Shown here: positions 23,168 through 34,529 of the stretch, in pieces
Position numbering within the stretch: the stretch's first letter is position 1
Layout: each line of letters begins with the position of its first letter
NCBI RefSeq assembly: GCF_000315625.1
Contig: NW_005434666.1
Span: 334,063-398,062 of the forward strand
DNA from: Guillardia theta CCMP2712
Taxonomy: Eukaryota > Cryptophyceae > Pyrenomonadales > Geminigeraceae
Direction: 5' to 3'
DNA length: 64,000 bases
Made by a program: the position numbers and the translations under genes
The notes under the pieces: generated by a model
Database searches by the model: none
Told to the model about the DNA's origin: nothing
What the model saw: only the letters and a program-made list of their open reading frames with translations

Positions 23168-24494
23168 TGTCCTTTGACGTTGTATGTCCTGCTTGATTCC
23201 TTTCAATGTTCAGCGATTGTCTTGTGTCTTCTGCAAAGTTTTTTGTGTCGTTGAGAGGTAGTTCCTAGTACTCTTGAAGAAACAAGTGCTCCTTCACAAA
23301 CTCAAGCAGGCTTCCTGAAAAGGGGAAGAGGAGTTAATCAACCATCGAGCTTACAAGGAAGTAAAGCAAGCAAGCAAGCAAGCTTCGTCCATGTCAAATA
23401 TCCTCACAGCCCTGCACTTGAATTGAAGCATGGCCGGCAATGCACATGACTCCCAGCGTACCTTTTACACACAGCAACTAATCCTTTCCTTCCCTCGCAT
23501 TCAAACTCCTGTCAAGAGCTGACTGTGCTTGTTGCATCCCTTGATTGACAGCTGTCCTCTTCTAAAATCCATATGACAACCTGTCCCTGCGCTAACCATC
23601 TCCCGCTAATCATGTGCCCCTTATCACGGATGAAGTTGCCATAGCCTCGACTTCTTCCTCATGCACCTGCTTTAATCTGTCCTCCTCCTCCTCCTCCCCC
23701 TCCCCCTCTCTCTCTTCCTCCTCCCTCCGCTGCTCCAACCCTGCCATCCTGTGGCCACATCAGCCCGCGCCCATCCCCTTCGGCGCTGCAATAATTCCGT
23801 CAGGGGAACCTACTCACTACTCTTTGAAAACTGTTTGAAATCTTTCGGTCCGAATTAGATTCTATCAAGAAGAAAATGACTGTTTGAGCACAGTTTTAGG
23901 GGTAATTTTCATCGAAACTTCAACCCCACCCCCACCCCAGGGTGGTATCACTTCTGCTCCTCGTGCCATAACGGTTTCCTACATTTCCTGTAACGGGTTC
24001 TCACCCCGCGGAAGAGGTCTTTGATCACCCCACCCCTCCAATTCAAGCTACGAACAACTACCCCTACCCCTACCTCACCTATTGTTTATCACCCTACCTT
24101 TCTTTTTAAATCTTTTATAGCTAAACTTGGTGGGTACTCTAATTACCCCACCCTCAAATTGTCGCGGATCGACCTACCAGTTGCAGGTGATACCCCACCC
24201 ACCTTCCCCCCCGGAGGGCACAGTCGTTTCCCGGGTTTAGACATATAACAGAAATTTTAATTTCTTGTTACAAAAATTATTAATTAAATAATTTTAAACC
24301 TACTTTGTCCGGTTGGTTGTACCAACCTTGTACATATAAAATAATATATTTATGACCCATGCTTTCAATCGGTATACCATAACCAAATTATAAATATTTT
24401 ATATTAAAAAATTACTCGGACTGAGTCCGACGGCCCGGCCGGGCCCCCCCGTCCGTCCGAGCCACCACGCCCGACGAATTTCAACGCTCGCACA
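23168..24494. promoter_or_regulatory. Divergent intergenic region with a C-rich CCCCTACC block and a GC palindrome
   Basis: Between eIF4E and the coiled-coil gene there is a (GCAA)n run near 23360-23385. A C/T-rich region at about 23640-23760 follows. A block at about 23920-24240 contains repeated CCCCACCCC, CTACCCCTACCCCTACC and CCCACC words. An AT-rich stretch runs from 24245 to 24415. A short GC island at 24418-24470 carries ACGGCCCGGCCGGGCC. No exon is seen. Confidence 0.45.
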
Positions 24495-25559
24495 ATGCCA
24501 GGAGTTCGTTTTGGGGGAGAAGCGCCGGGAATGGGGGAGAGAAGGTGTGATGCACAGCCGTACCAGCCTCACAGCATCATCATCATCCTCCTCCTCGCAC
24601 TTGCTGCTGTTGCATAAGTTCTCGTCTCGTTTGATATCTTTGTTTCCATCCCACCCATCTCTCCCTCACTTTTTAAAAGTACGAGCCTGACGTCTGGTTT
24701 TTGAGCAGGTCTACGTCGAGCAGCAGAAAGGTCTGTATGCAAGTAGATGCCAAAACAGAAGAAGACACTCCACGAGCAAGAACTCCTTCTTTAACGAAGA
24801 AAGCAATGGAGCTGTGGGCCCTTGACAGGAAACAGTGTAAGCTCGCTGCTGCCATGGGTCAGTTGAAAGACGGAAAAATCCCTTCGCATGCTGATGTCCT
24901 ACTGGAAGCTCTTGTAAAACACGAGTCGGAGATGAATATGCAGGAAGAGAGGGCTGTTGAAAGGGAGAGGAGGAAACGAGAGTTGGACCTTCGAAGACAA
25001 AAGACTTTGGAGGAACGGAGAGCAGCGGTTGCGAACAAGCAGGAAGTTATTTTAGAGAAGAAAGTGGCGAGAGCGAACGAGAGAGTTGAAACGTTGGAGA
25101 TGAGACGGAGGTTGAAGGAGAATGATGAGCAACACTTGCTGGAGCTGAAGGCGACGCAACAACAGTACAGGCGCGAACGTGAAAGGTTCGAGCTGGTCGA
25201 GAGAGAATGGATCAAGCAAGATGCGAGGAACAAGAGCATGCAGGAGAGAGAAGCAATTCGGAGAGTAAGATCCTCCTGTCTCGTCAGCAACGAGCTCATC
25301 TTGTTGGCAGGTTCATGCCCACCACCGACAGATGGCCGACTACCAGCTGGAGGAGGAGACCCAAAGTGCCCGAAGGGATGAGAAAGTTGAGAGGCTGAAG
25401 AGCGAGCAGACGTTGAAGGAGCGGCGAGATCCGCAGGTCATGCGAGCGGATCCCGGGAGCCCAGCGGTGATGATGGGACACAGCAAGAGCGTGATCCCTT
25501 ACGCCAACCAGCAGAGGCCCTGGGCCTTCCGGTTGTCTCGATGGCAGCATGCAGATTGA
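24495..25559 (+). CDS. Coiled-coil protein of unknown function
   Basis: Three phase-checked exons, 24495-24544, 24709-25264 and 25311-25559, give 284 residues. The body is a long Glu/Arg/Lys-rich coiled coil (QEERAVERERRKRELDL, ANERVETLEMRRRLKEND, REWIKQDARNKSMQERE). It continues after the second intron with HRQMADYQLEEETQSARRDE. The C-terminus is less charged. This composition resembles flagellar or basal-body coiled-coil proteins, but no diagnostic motif is visible, so I leave it unnamed. The second intron is 46 bp and the first 164 bp. The ATG at 24495 lies just downstream of the GC palindrome. Confidence 0.75.
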
Positions 25560-25737
25560 TGAGCGACTATGGAGGGAGTGATGGAGGCTGTCCAGTCATT
25601 GGACAGAAGCTCGTTCTTGAATGTGTTCAGAGCAAAGGAAGTAAAGAAGTTCGTGTTGATAGTAAAGGAGCAAAGAAGGTCATACACATGTGGAAAAGAA
25701 GGCAGAGGCGTGGCTTTCTTGGGTCTAGGCGCCACCA

Positions 25738-27847
25738 TTAGCGTTGCCGTTGGCACCTGGCCCGTTGCGACTCACCATCTTCGTTCGATTCTTTTCTCTG
25801 CGCGCAAGTCAGCCGGACGGGATTCGAGGCAGCGGAGCCTGATGCGAACCTCCTCGAGACGAGGCGACGGAGGGCGAAGAACGCAAAGATGTGCGTGCCC
25901 AGCCAGAGAGCTATGAGGCACAAAATGTTCTGATAGATCTTGAGATCTCCATCGGCCCCCAGCTGCTTTAGAACCTGATCGCCTGTCAGCCTACCGACGG
26001 CAGCAAGAGGAGAACGCTCGTCACCTGCTCGCCTGTCATCGTTGGGCAGATACACTTGGGCTGTTGCGGGGTGCAGCTTGGCCCCGTGGTGAGCTCGCTA
26101 GGAAGACACGAGAACTCAAGGCCACTTGAAACAAGTCAGCCAGAAGAGCGCACGCAGAAGAGAAAGTCCACCTGAACTCCAGCAGGGCGTAAGCTTCGAA
26201 GGCGTACTTCATCGGCGAGATGTACTTGATCCAGTTAAAGTACGGAGGGATCGAGTTTGTGTTGATGAAGAAACCCGAGAAAATCATTAGCGGGAGAATC
26301 AGAGGGGGGGCAGCGATGAGTGTTATCCTCAGGTCCGAGAAGATTGAGGCGATGAAGATTCCAAGACCGTTCCCCGCGTTGGTGTTGAGAAGGTGTACCA
26401 CCAAGAAGAGCCCGAACGTCGCCGCATCGTTCTTGAGTTTCAGTGACCAATACACTATGCAAGCTTGAACGGTGGGAAAGATGATGTTGTGAGGTAACTC
26501 AGAGAACACTTTGGGAATAAAATATGACATCACGCTGTACATGCCTAGAGCCTGCTCTCTTTCGAACACAATCTTTTCTTGCGCGAAAGCCGAAAGCATG
26601 GAGAAGGCGTTCATGACCATGTTCATAGCAAAGAAAAACAACGCGCCAGTCCTCGCTTGAATGTCGATTTGATAACGCCCCAGGTCATGATAGATGAGTG
26701 CCACGATCGATCCCAGTACCAACGCCTGCGCAAGCTTCGCTCGAGCAATCATTGGGTTGCGAACAACATTCTTCATGCTCCGGGCGTACAGGGTACTCAT
26801 TTGAGAGAGAATTCCTGGACGTAGCTCAAGGTCGTTGACGTTGAACTCAACGGCCTTCGTGGTCGACTTGAGCATCGAGTCCACTTGCGCAGAGCCGTTG
26901 TAGTGCTCAAGTAACCTCGTTGTGCGCGCCAGAAGACCTGCCTTGTCACCGTCCTCCTCCATCTCCACGTCATTCAGAACGTTCATGAACAAATGATCCG
27001 CTGGGTTCACGTAGGGCGGACACCTTAGTCCTAGCTCGCCGAAGTAGTCCACCATCTCAGCCGCCTTTCCCTGGTACATAATCTCTCCATTGGCCAACAC
27101 CAACAGGTTATCAAAGCAGTGGAACGTGTCGGAGCTCGGCTGATGGATTGTAGCGACAACTGTCCTCCCTGCTGCTGCCAGTTGGCGAAGGGTGTCGACA
27201 ACGCTGAAGGCCATGAACGTGTCAAGACCTGTCGTGGGCTCGTCGAGGAAGAGAATTGAAGGGTTCGTGATCAGCTCCATCCCGATCGCACATCGCTTCC
27301 TTTCACCACCTGAAATCCCTCCCTTGGCTGTCGGCGACCCGATCCTTGTATTGGAGCATTTCTCGAGATGGAGGATCTCGATGACGTGTTTCACTCTCTC
27401 CGCCTTCTCCTCCTTCGTCATACCCTTGGGCAGCCTGAGGTCCGCAGACATCTGGATGGCTTCCCGCACAGTCATCGACGCCATGAGCTGATCATCCTGG
27501 AAAACAAACGCGCTGATACGACGCATTGTGTCCACCCCCACCTCTGCGCCATTCACCAAGATCTCTCCTTCAATGAAACCTCCCGCGGACTCTCCAGCAA
27601 TAGCGTTCAGCATGGTAGTCTTTCCCGCTCCGCTTGCCCCCATGATGGCTGTCAAAGTGCCAGGCTGGAAGACCCCTGTGATGCCTTTCAAGATGTCCTT
27701 ACTCACCATCTTCTTCTTGGAACCGCAGATCCCTTTCTGAGGGGCGTCGTCGTGAGAGGGCACGAGTACGCGGTAGTATAAGTCCTTGAAGACAACCGAT
27801 AGCGGAGGACATTCTGATGACTGGAACGACAAGTTTGTCGAAGTCAT
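25738..27847 (-). CDS. ABCG-family (White/WBC-type) ABC half-transporter
   Basis: Three phase-checked exons, 27847-26172, 26097-26025 and 25974-25738, give 661 residues in the ABCG order NBD-TMD. The NBD shows Walker A GASGAGKTT (about residue 70), signature ISGGERKR, Walker B ILFLDEPTTGLD and the H-loop in IHQPSSD. About six membrane segments follow from about residue 370, e.g. AKLAQALVLGSIVALIYHDL and LIAAPPLILPLMIFSGFFIN. The extracellular loop before the last helix contains the Cys-rich TTGPSCTPQQPKCICP and the typical GEQVLKQLGAD. Half-transporters dimerise and export lipids or hydrophobic compounds; the substrate here is unknown. The two introns (74 and 50 bp) lie only near the 3' end. 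Confidence 0.95.
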
Positions 27848-30800
27848 TGAATCAAGTGGGCCGCAAGGTAACCACGCTAACGGCAGAAAGGAAGGGAACG
27901 ACCTGTTAAAGAAGTCAAAAATCTTTCATCCATAGTCAATATGATATGGAATCATGTGTTCACAAATATTCAAGTTGTACTCCACAGCTGTCTCCAAACA
28001 CGCAAAACTCTTCTACAAATTAGTCGCCCACAGTTCAAGCAAAGTTAAATTCCAAACTTTGCAAAGCTAGCTCTCCTCCATGCACTCTCCTCTGATCCCG
28101 TTCTGCAATCATTCCATGCACTCACATCCTCTCTCCCTGTTCTCTCTAGCACCATCTCCCTTTACCGCCTGCTCCCTTGTGCTATACTGCCGATGTCCGC
28201 CATGGCCATGACTCCATAGGTAGCGTGACTTTTAGAAAATGTAAACATAAAACTGTTTTAGATTTGAACCAGAGTTTATAGAAGCTCATCGGGGCAATTC
28301 GAAATTTACTTTCAATGTTTCAAGATATTCGCATTCAAGTAACGTGACCGGGATGGGTATAAGCAGGTAAAAACTACAATAGCATTTTAATATTTTGCTA
28401 CCTAAAATCAGAGATTATAGCACGATTGATAGAAACTATCTTCAAAAACGGAGCTCTGGTACCGGAGTCAACGAGTGTTGGATACAAAACCGAATGCATG
28501 TAGCACTTATAGCATTATACATTGAATCTCAAGATTTGATTTGATTTCGAGGGGACGTGCCGGCAGACATGCCGGATAATCCCGATCATAAATAACAATA
28601 TTAAAGTGTCAGATTACCACACATATAAAACATTTTACGTTTGTTGATTACCTATGTTGAGTAAAACATCATGAGCGCACCGATAAATCGTGCACGATGG
28701 AGCCGCAACGAGGGCGAGGCTTGCGAGCGGCATGGGGAGAGCATAAAGCGGCTTGAGGCGGAGAGAAGAGGTCAAGGCAGAGAGGACCTCTTCTGACTTT
28801 CAAGCCACATCACGAATTGCACGATTTGAAATTGCACATCGCACGGTATCCTGTATTCCGCGACCCACGGATTGTTTGGACTGAGTCTGTCTGAAATGCG
28901 GTTGTTGATGAGATAAGTTTTAGCGAAATGGACTATCATCATCATTTTACCAAAAGAGATGTATGCGTTTGTCTGACGCTCGTACCTTCTGTTTTAAATG
29001 AAGGTGTAGAGATTGTTGACTATTGTTAGAACGTCCAGGAGCCTGATCTGTCCTAACAACTAGCCATTTCTTTCAGCATGCAGGGATCATCTTGTAGCCC
29101 TAGATGAGTGTTTCAAGCTTAATCTTGGCATATATACAACAGCCAAATACCTCTTTTGCAACTTCGCTCCGGGCCAATGGAATATATTGCTCGATGGCTG
29201 TGGAGGCATACAGTTGCTATCAGGCTGGCATCGATATATGCCTCGATATAGGAGCGAATGCTTTGGGCTGGTCAGGATCTCTCAAGACAAGGAGGGATAT
29301 GACGTCATTGTAGCCTAGTGTAGACCATTGAACCTTGTTGTCTGCTGGTTGTGGCTCAAGACTGAGTCAAGCTTCGCGAGTTGGGCTGAGAGTCCGATCA
29401 GGTCAGTCATCATCAGAGCCTTGAGAGCTTGAGAGCTTGAGAGCTTGAGAGCTTGAGAGCTTGAGAGCTTGAGAGCTTGAGGGGCTGCCACTCATTACTG
29501 CCGAGTCAACTTGGCAAGTGATGGAGTACGAGTTTGTTAGGCTTGTACCATGACAAAGTAATCAGTGCAGAAATCAGTTGAACTCAGCTTAGCTCCTTGA
29601 GTTGAAAACTTCCGCCAGATCTCGTTGGAGTTCCATTTGATCCTACTCAAAGATCAAGAAAATAAGGATCGAGTTAGCTCCGAGTGTTTTCTGGCAACAT
29701 GCCCAGTCCACAGTGTAGCTGATTTTCGACCGACCAATCTGGCTGGGGAAAGCCTTATTTTTCCTAGAGAACATTCGAGACCAAACAAATCAGTGTTGCT
29801 GCCATGAGAGGCCTAAACAACTTGCGGCTAGAGAGGGAGGCTGATGGATGAGAAGAGTCATCCTACTGTATACGACTGAGACTCTGAGAGACTGCCATGA
29901 TTGTCGCACTGCATGAACCTGCGGGTGCCGACTGAACAGAACGGCGAACTTCACTTGCTTTGCCTATCAGTGCCCCTCGGTTGAATAAAAAACTCCTACT
30001 CCCGGGTCCCTAATACATTCCGATTATGACCGAACGGTTACTACCCGGCGCCGGTGACGGGTGACAGCGCGGCCGCTCAGTTGTGCGGCCCTGGGCCGGC
30101 GGCCGGGCCCTCGCCGGGCCGGCCCGGCCCGGCGGGCGGCGGCGGCGCCGCGGCGGGGACTGTCGGCGGCCCAGCCGCCTGGCTACTCACAATAGGGTAG
30201 TTGATAGGGTAGGGGTACAACATCAGAGTCACGGGTTTGCGAATGTCCAAGAGTACCCCTTGTTTACTCATAGACTTGCGGATATGATGTGAGGTGGGTA
30301 CATTCCGTGATTGCCAACGGGGTAGAAATGACGGGGACCAGTGAAGAATGGGGGTAGGGTCATGAGTACAATTTAGGGTAAGAGAATGAACCCGGTACTT
30401 CAACAGAGAAATCTTCTGATTTAAAGGGGTAGTCTGGTAGTTCATTTTGTTCAGGTTTTATGCTAGGGGTGGCATATGAAGGCAAATTGGGTAGGGTGGT
30501 AGCAGGGATGCGGCTATATATATGAATTCTTTAGGGGGTAGGGTTATGAACTTTCAAGAATTCAGGGGGGTGGTGAAGAGGAAAAGGAGCTATTTGGTGG
30601 GGCACTTCAGGGAAAGATGAGGGTGGGGGTGAAGATGTGCCCTGGGTATTGAAAGTCAAGAGAAGGGGTAGGGTAGAGGTGGTCAAAACCTCTGGAGTGC
30701 ATTATTATTAGGAAATGGCCGACTCCGGGGGGCGCGGTGGAGAGAACTAACCTTAGGAAGGGAAGAGAAACAAGGATGAGAGATTGAGGGCAGGGACAAG

Positions 30801-31279
30801 GAAGGGAGACCAAGAAAGAGTGTGGAAGAAGCGATGTGATGGATAGGATGCAGCAACATGGTTGCATGAGATTGTGACAGCATATGAACGTACAGGGCCA
30901 GGACAGGTCTACCTCGTTAGAAATTCAGGAGAAGTGAGCAAAATTGCATGAGTGGACTCTGCAACTCAGATGAAATAATTTTGTTGTGAAGGAATATTGG
31001 AATTTCCCTCTGAATGGTGAAAGATCGAGTTACAGTGGAGGAGAAACAGAGATCCATGTTTGAGCCTTGGGCAGCTTCATAGTTGTATTCATCCAAAACT
31101 TCAAAATTCCAAGCATGTTGAATGATCTAGGTTGTGATTCTTTCATGGAACTTGTCTGCCATGAAGCTCTTTGAACTTCCTGCAAAGACAGCAACTTCCT
31201 CATATCTCCCGTTATGAATGAGTATCGCTCGCAGATGTTCAATTCCTTCATCTCCTTCTCACCACCACGTGCAGGAGAT
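27848..31279. promoter_or_regulatory. Longest gene-free interval (3.4 kb), divergent
   Basis: This interval separates the ABCG start from the exchanger start. The 27.9-29.4 kb part is AT-rich and has no usable reading frame. An octamer repeat lies at 29421-29480. A very GC-rich block lies at about 30045-30180 (GGCCGGGCCC, GGCCGGCCCGGCCCGG). A strand-asymmetric G-rich block with GGGGTAGGG words covers about 30185-30680. The sequence after that is ordinary. No tRNA or rRNA was recognised. Confidence 0.5.
29421..29480. repeat. TTGAGAGC octamer tandem repeat, 7.5 copies
   Basis: This is a perfect head-to-tail array of an 8-bp unit in a gene-free interval. No coding sense can be given to it. Confidence 0.95.
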
Positions 31280-33561
31280 ATGGGACCTCGGCTGAAGCTC
31301 GTGCTTATGGCTGCATTCCTGATGACGACAGCTCAGCTGCTGTTCGTCTATCAAGGAGGCATTTTTGCCTCGGAAGACTCCCTCCTTCAAGGCTATCGCA
31401 GCAGGATACAAGAGCGACTTAAGAGGACCAAGAGCGTGCATGCGGCTGAGGTGTGTGAAGAGACTTACGGGCTGTTTCCCTGCTCCTCCTCTCTTCCTGG
31501 CTCGATCTTCCTCTGTCTCATGTATGGAGCGCTGCTGTTGAAGGGAGCAAACCTGATCAGCGATGGCTCGGAGCTCTTGCTGGAGGTTCTGGACCCAGGA
31601 CTGATCGGAGGCCTTCTCCTCCCTGTGCTGGGAGCGCTGCCAGACTCTGCAATGATCGTGATGAGTGGTCTCGGAGGAACTAGGGAGCAAGCGAAGGAGC
31701 AGGTGTCAGTCGGTGAGAGGTCTTGCTGCTGCCTGGTGGTCTGCCTCACGGTCTATTCAGGTATCGGAACCTTGGCAGGAAGCACCATCATGCTCCTCTC
31801 CATCGCCTGGGGAGGATCGCTGGTGACCTGTCCTTGACCTCTTGTGAGCTGAAAGGCTAACGTGATTGCAGTGGGTAGGACGGTGTGACATCCAGGATGG
31901 GATGGCGATCGATCGCAGGCTCACCCGCAGCTTCGACCTGACCAACACGGGCGTGACAACGGACGAGAGCACGAAGCTGAACGCCTACATCATGATGGCC
32001 TCCGCCCTGCTCTACCTGACACCTCAGATCCCCACCTTCATGGGGGAGGCTCACGACCCGTCCGCCGCTGGGCTCGGAGGAATCCTTTGTATCGTTGCGC
32101 TGGCAGCGTATTGTGCGTTCCAGGTCTTGTGGCCTGAGCTGCAGAAGAAGAAGAAGGAGGCGGCGCACAAGAAGTTCTTGAAGCACAGCGCCATCATCCT
32201 TGCAAGTGAGTTCGCCAAGAACGCAGGGACTATCCTTGTTGCTGAAAACGGAGAGCTGCGTGATGACGCGCTAAAGTGTCTCTTTGACAAGTATGACACG
32301 GACAGGGTGAGGCGACTTCTGACGTCGGTCATGACCTGAGCGATGACGGCATCTGCGCAGAGCGGGACGATAGAGAGAGACGAGCTGAGGAAGATGATGA
32401 TGATTCTGTCTCAGTCCGCCAGCACTCAAACATCGATAGGAGAGATCGACGGAGATCTCGAGTACCTGATGCAGGTAGGAATCAGAGTTTCTTGCAAGCT
32501 TGCTCATCACGCCTTTGCGATAGGAGCTGGATGCCGACGGTGATGGGCAGATCACGTTTGATGAGATGAGAGGAGGGCTACGGAGGTGGCTAAGGGACCT
32601 CGAGAAGGAAAGGAAGTCACAGTGAGAGCAGATGCACTGTTCGCCATGGCGTTGACGGCCATTCTCAGGGGAGGGTTGCATGGAAGCATTGAAAGCACCC
32701 CTTTGCTCGTTGCGGGCGCAGACCAAGAAGAAGCAGAAGAAAGCGACGATGAGGAGGAAGGAGAGGAGGCTCTCACGCCACGTCAGGTCGTCATCCAGAT
32801 GCGGACAAGAATGGATGGGGACTGACGGCACTGCAGATTTACATGAACTCAGCCAAGCTGATGATAGGAGGAACATTTCTTGTTGCCCTCTTCTCTGACC
32901 CGATGGTGGATGCTGTGTCCTCGGTGCGTGGCCGGGTTGAGGAGGAGAGTGAGATCGGGATTGACAGGAATGTGCAGTTCTCAAAAGCAAGCCACATCCC
33001 TGCTTTCTTCGTCTCTTTCTTAGTGACTCCATTTGCCTCGAATGCGTCAGAGCTTGTACAATCTCAAGATGTTCAACAACTTTGGTATGACCATGATCCT
33101 CAGGTTAGCAGCCTGCAGTTTGCCAAGAAGAAGAAGAAGAAGAACATATCCCTCACTTACAGCCAGGTTTCCCCATCTCACTTGACGTGGTCTGGCCTTG
33201 ATTGCTCTCTAGGTCTACGGGGCAGTCACCATGAACAACACCATGTGCTTGGGCCTCTTCCTCCTGGTCGTCTGGTATCGCAACCTTGACTGGAACTTCT
33301 CCTCGGAGGTTCCCACTTGTTTCTCTTCCTCAATTCTGTGACCCTCATCCAGGTGGTTACTACCATGAGCATGATCTTTGCCCTCGGCGTCGTGGCCTGC
33401 ACGCGAGTTACCTTCCCTCTCTACATGGGTGAGTCAGTGTCAGGATCATGGGGGAGCACCGAGTTGTGCCTGACTTCACCGCAGCTTTCTTCTCCCTCTC
33501 CCTCTACCCCATCGCCCTTGCGCTGGTCTACTTCCTCGACTACGTCGTCGGGTGGCAGTAA
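31280..33561 (+). CDS. NCL-type EF-hand Na+/Ca2+ exchanger-like transporter
   Basis: Phase-checked exons include 31280-31712, 31761-31822, 31872-32306, 32361-32474 and 32524-32621. More follow to TAA 33559-33561. The product starts with a signal peptide or first helix (LKLVLMAAFLMTTAQLLFVY). The alpha-1 repeat of the CaCA superfamily follows (DGSELLLEVLDPG, GGLLLPVLGALPDS, VSVG|IGTLAGSTIMLLS). A cytosolic part holds two EF-hands: DKYDTDR|SGTIERDE, formed across an intron, and DADGDGQITFDE. After an acidic linker comes the alpha-2 half (FVSFLVTPFASNASEL, YGAVTMNNTMCLG). It ends LALVYFLDYVVGW, like plant NCL proteins. The arrangement matches Arabidopsis NCL, a Ca2+-regulated cation exchanger. 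An in-frame ATG at 31214 is an alternative start. Confidence 0.9.
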
Positions 33562-33670
33562 CAGTGATGACGTTATCGGGTCTTTATTCCCCGACTGTTG
33601 GATGTACAAATCTCCCTCAGCTAAACCAGTTGTCAATAAGTCTATCAGTTAATACACTTCACGATCGCCA

Positions 33671-34529
33671 TCAGAGCCTCTTGAGGCTCCTTTTCTTGTC
33701 ATCCTTCTTCTTTTCCTCTTTCTTGCCCGCAGTTGAGATGCTGCTGGGCTTCTCCCCCCCGATGCTCTCGATGTTCTTCTCAGTCGGAGCACTCTGAGCA
33801 GACACATCAACCTTCCGACAGCCCCAACAAGTTTCTCCTACCTCCCTGGTCGCATGGATCTTCGTCATAAGCTGTGCCCGCTGGAAGTACGACTCGTAGT
33901 CCTCCATGAAGAGCCTTCCAGCCTACAGTCAAGTCAACAGCGCCCTCATCCTGCGGCAATTCCTCAGACCTCCTCGTTGAGAGCGGACTCAGGGTTCGGC
34001 TCTATCAGCAGGCATCGAACCACCTGCTTAGGAGCTGAGCAGATCAAGCGCTAAGTCTCAACACAAACCATCAAGATGTGGCCGAGCTTGCAGTCAGACT
34101 TCCAGTCCTTCTTGAGAGTATTCACACAGATCTCTCCGTTCTTGGCGATGTTCGGATGAAAGATTGGTGTGATGAAAAAGCCTTTCGGCGGCGCAGATGG
34201 GAAATCAGGCCCGAACACGAGCTTGATCTTGAAAACTCCTCCATGGAATGGAGTTTCAGCTGCAGATCCCCTCCATGTAAGACAACAACTTCCACAAAAG
34301 AGGAGATGTCAACCTGGTCCAGAGATCTCCGCTCTAAGATCAGTGACGTTCTCTTCGTTCACTTGCAGGGTGACATCTGAAACCGGTTGCTTGGTGTAAT
34401 CTTTGACCTCCTTGATCAATCTATTCAACACAGATGAAGAAATGTTCTCGTTGGTAGCCTGCAGGAACACCCTTGTCAGACACAAGGCTAGACATTGGTT
34501 GATATGTGGGAGCAAAATTTGAACAGCAT
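33671..34529 (-). CDS. UBE2S: Ubiquitin-conjugating enzyme E2 S (APC/C K11-chain elongating E2)
   Basis: The spliced exons give [48 protein letters not shown] and [14 protein letters not shown]. The last contains the HPN triad and the catalytic Cys. Next come [32 protein letters not shown] and the basic tail [13 protein letters not shown]. The order and the tail match animal UBE2S, whose C-terminal LRRL peptide docks on the anaphase-promoting complex. Exons lie at about 34458-34340, 34270-34080, 34045-33975 and 33920-33671. The first coding exon is uncertain. ATG 34527-34529 followed by a 35-bp intron is one possibility; a more distal exon is another. The 3' end is 110 bp from that of the exchanger gene. 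Confidence 0.9.

Noticed and set aside
28000-29320. Small open frames such as the one at 29104-29313
   Set aside because: The frame is short, without splice continuity, domain features or codon bias, and lies in an AT-rich gene-free interval.
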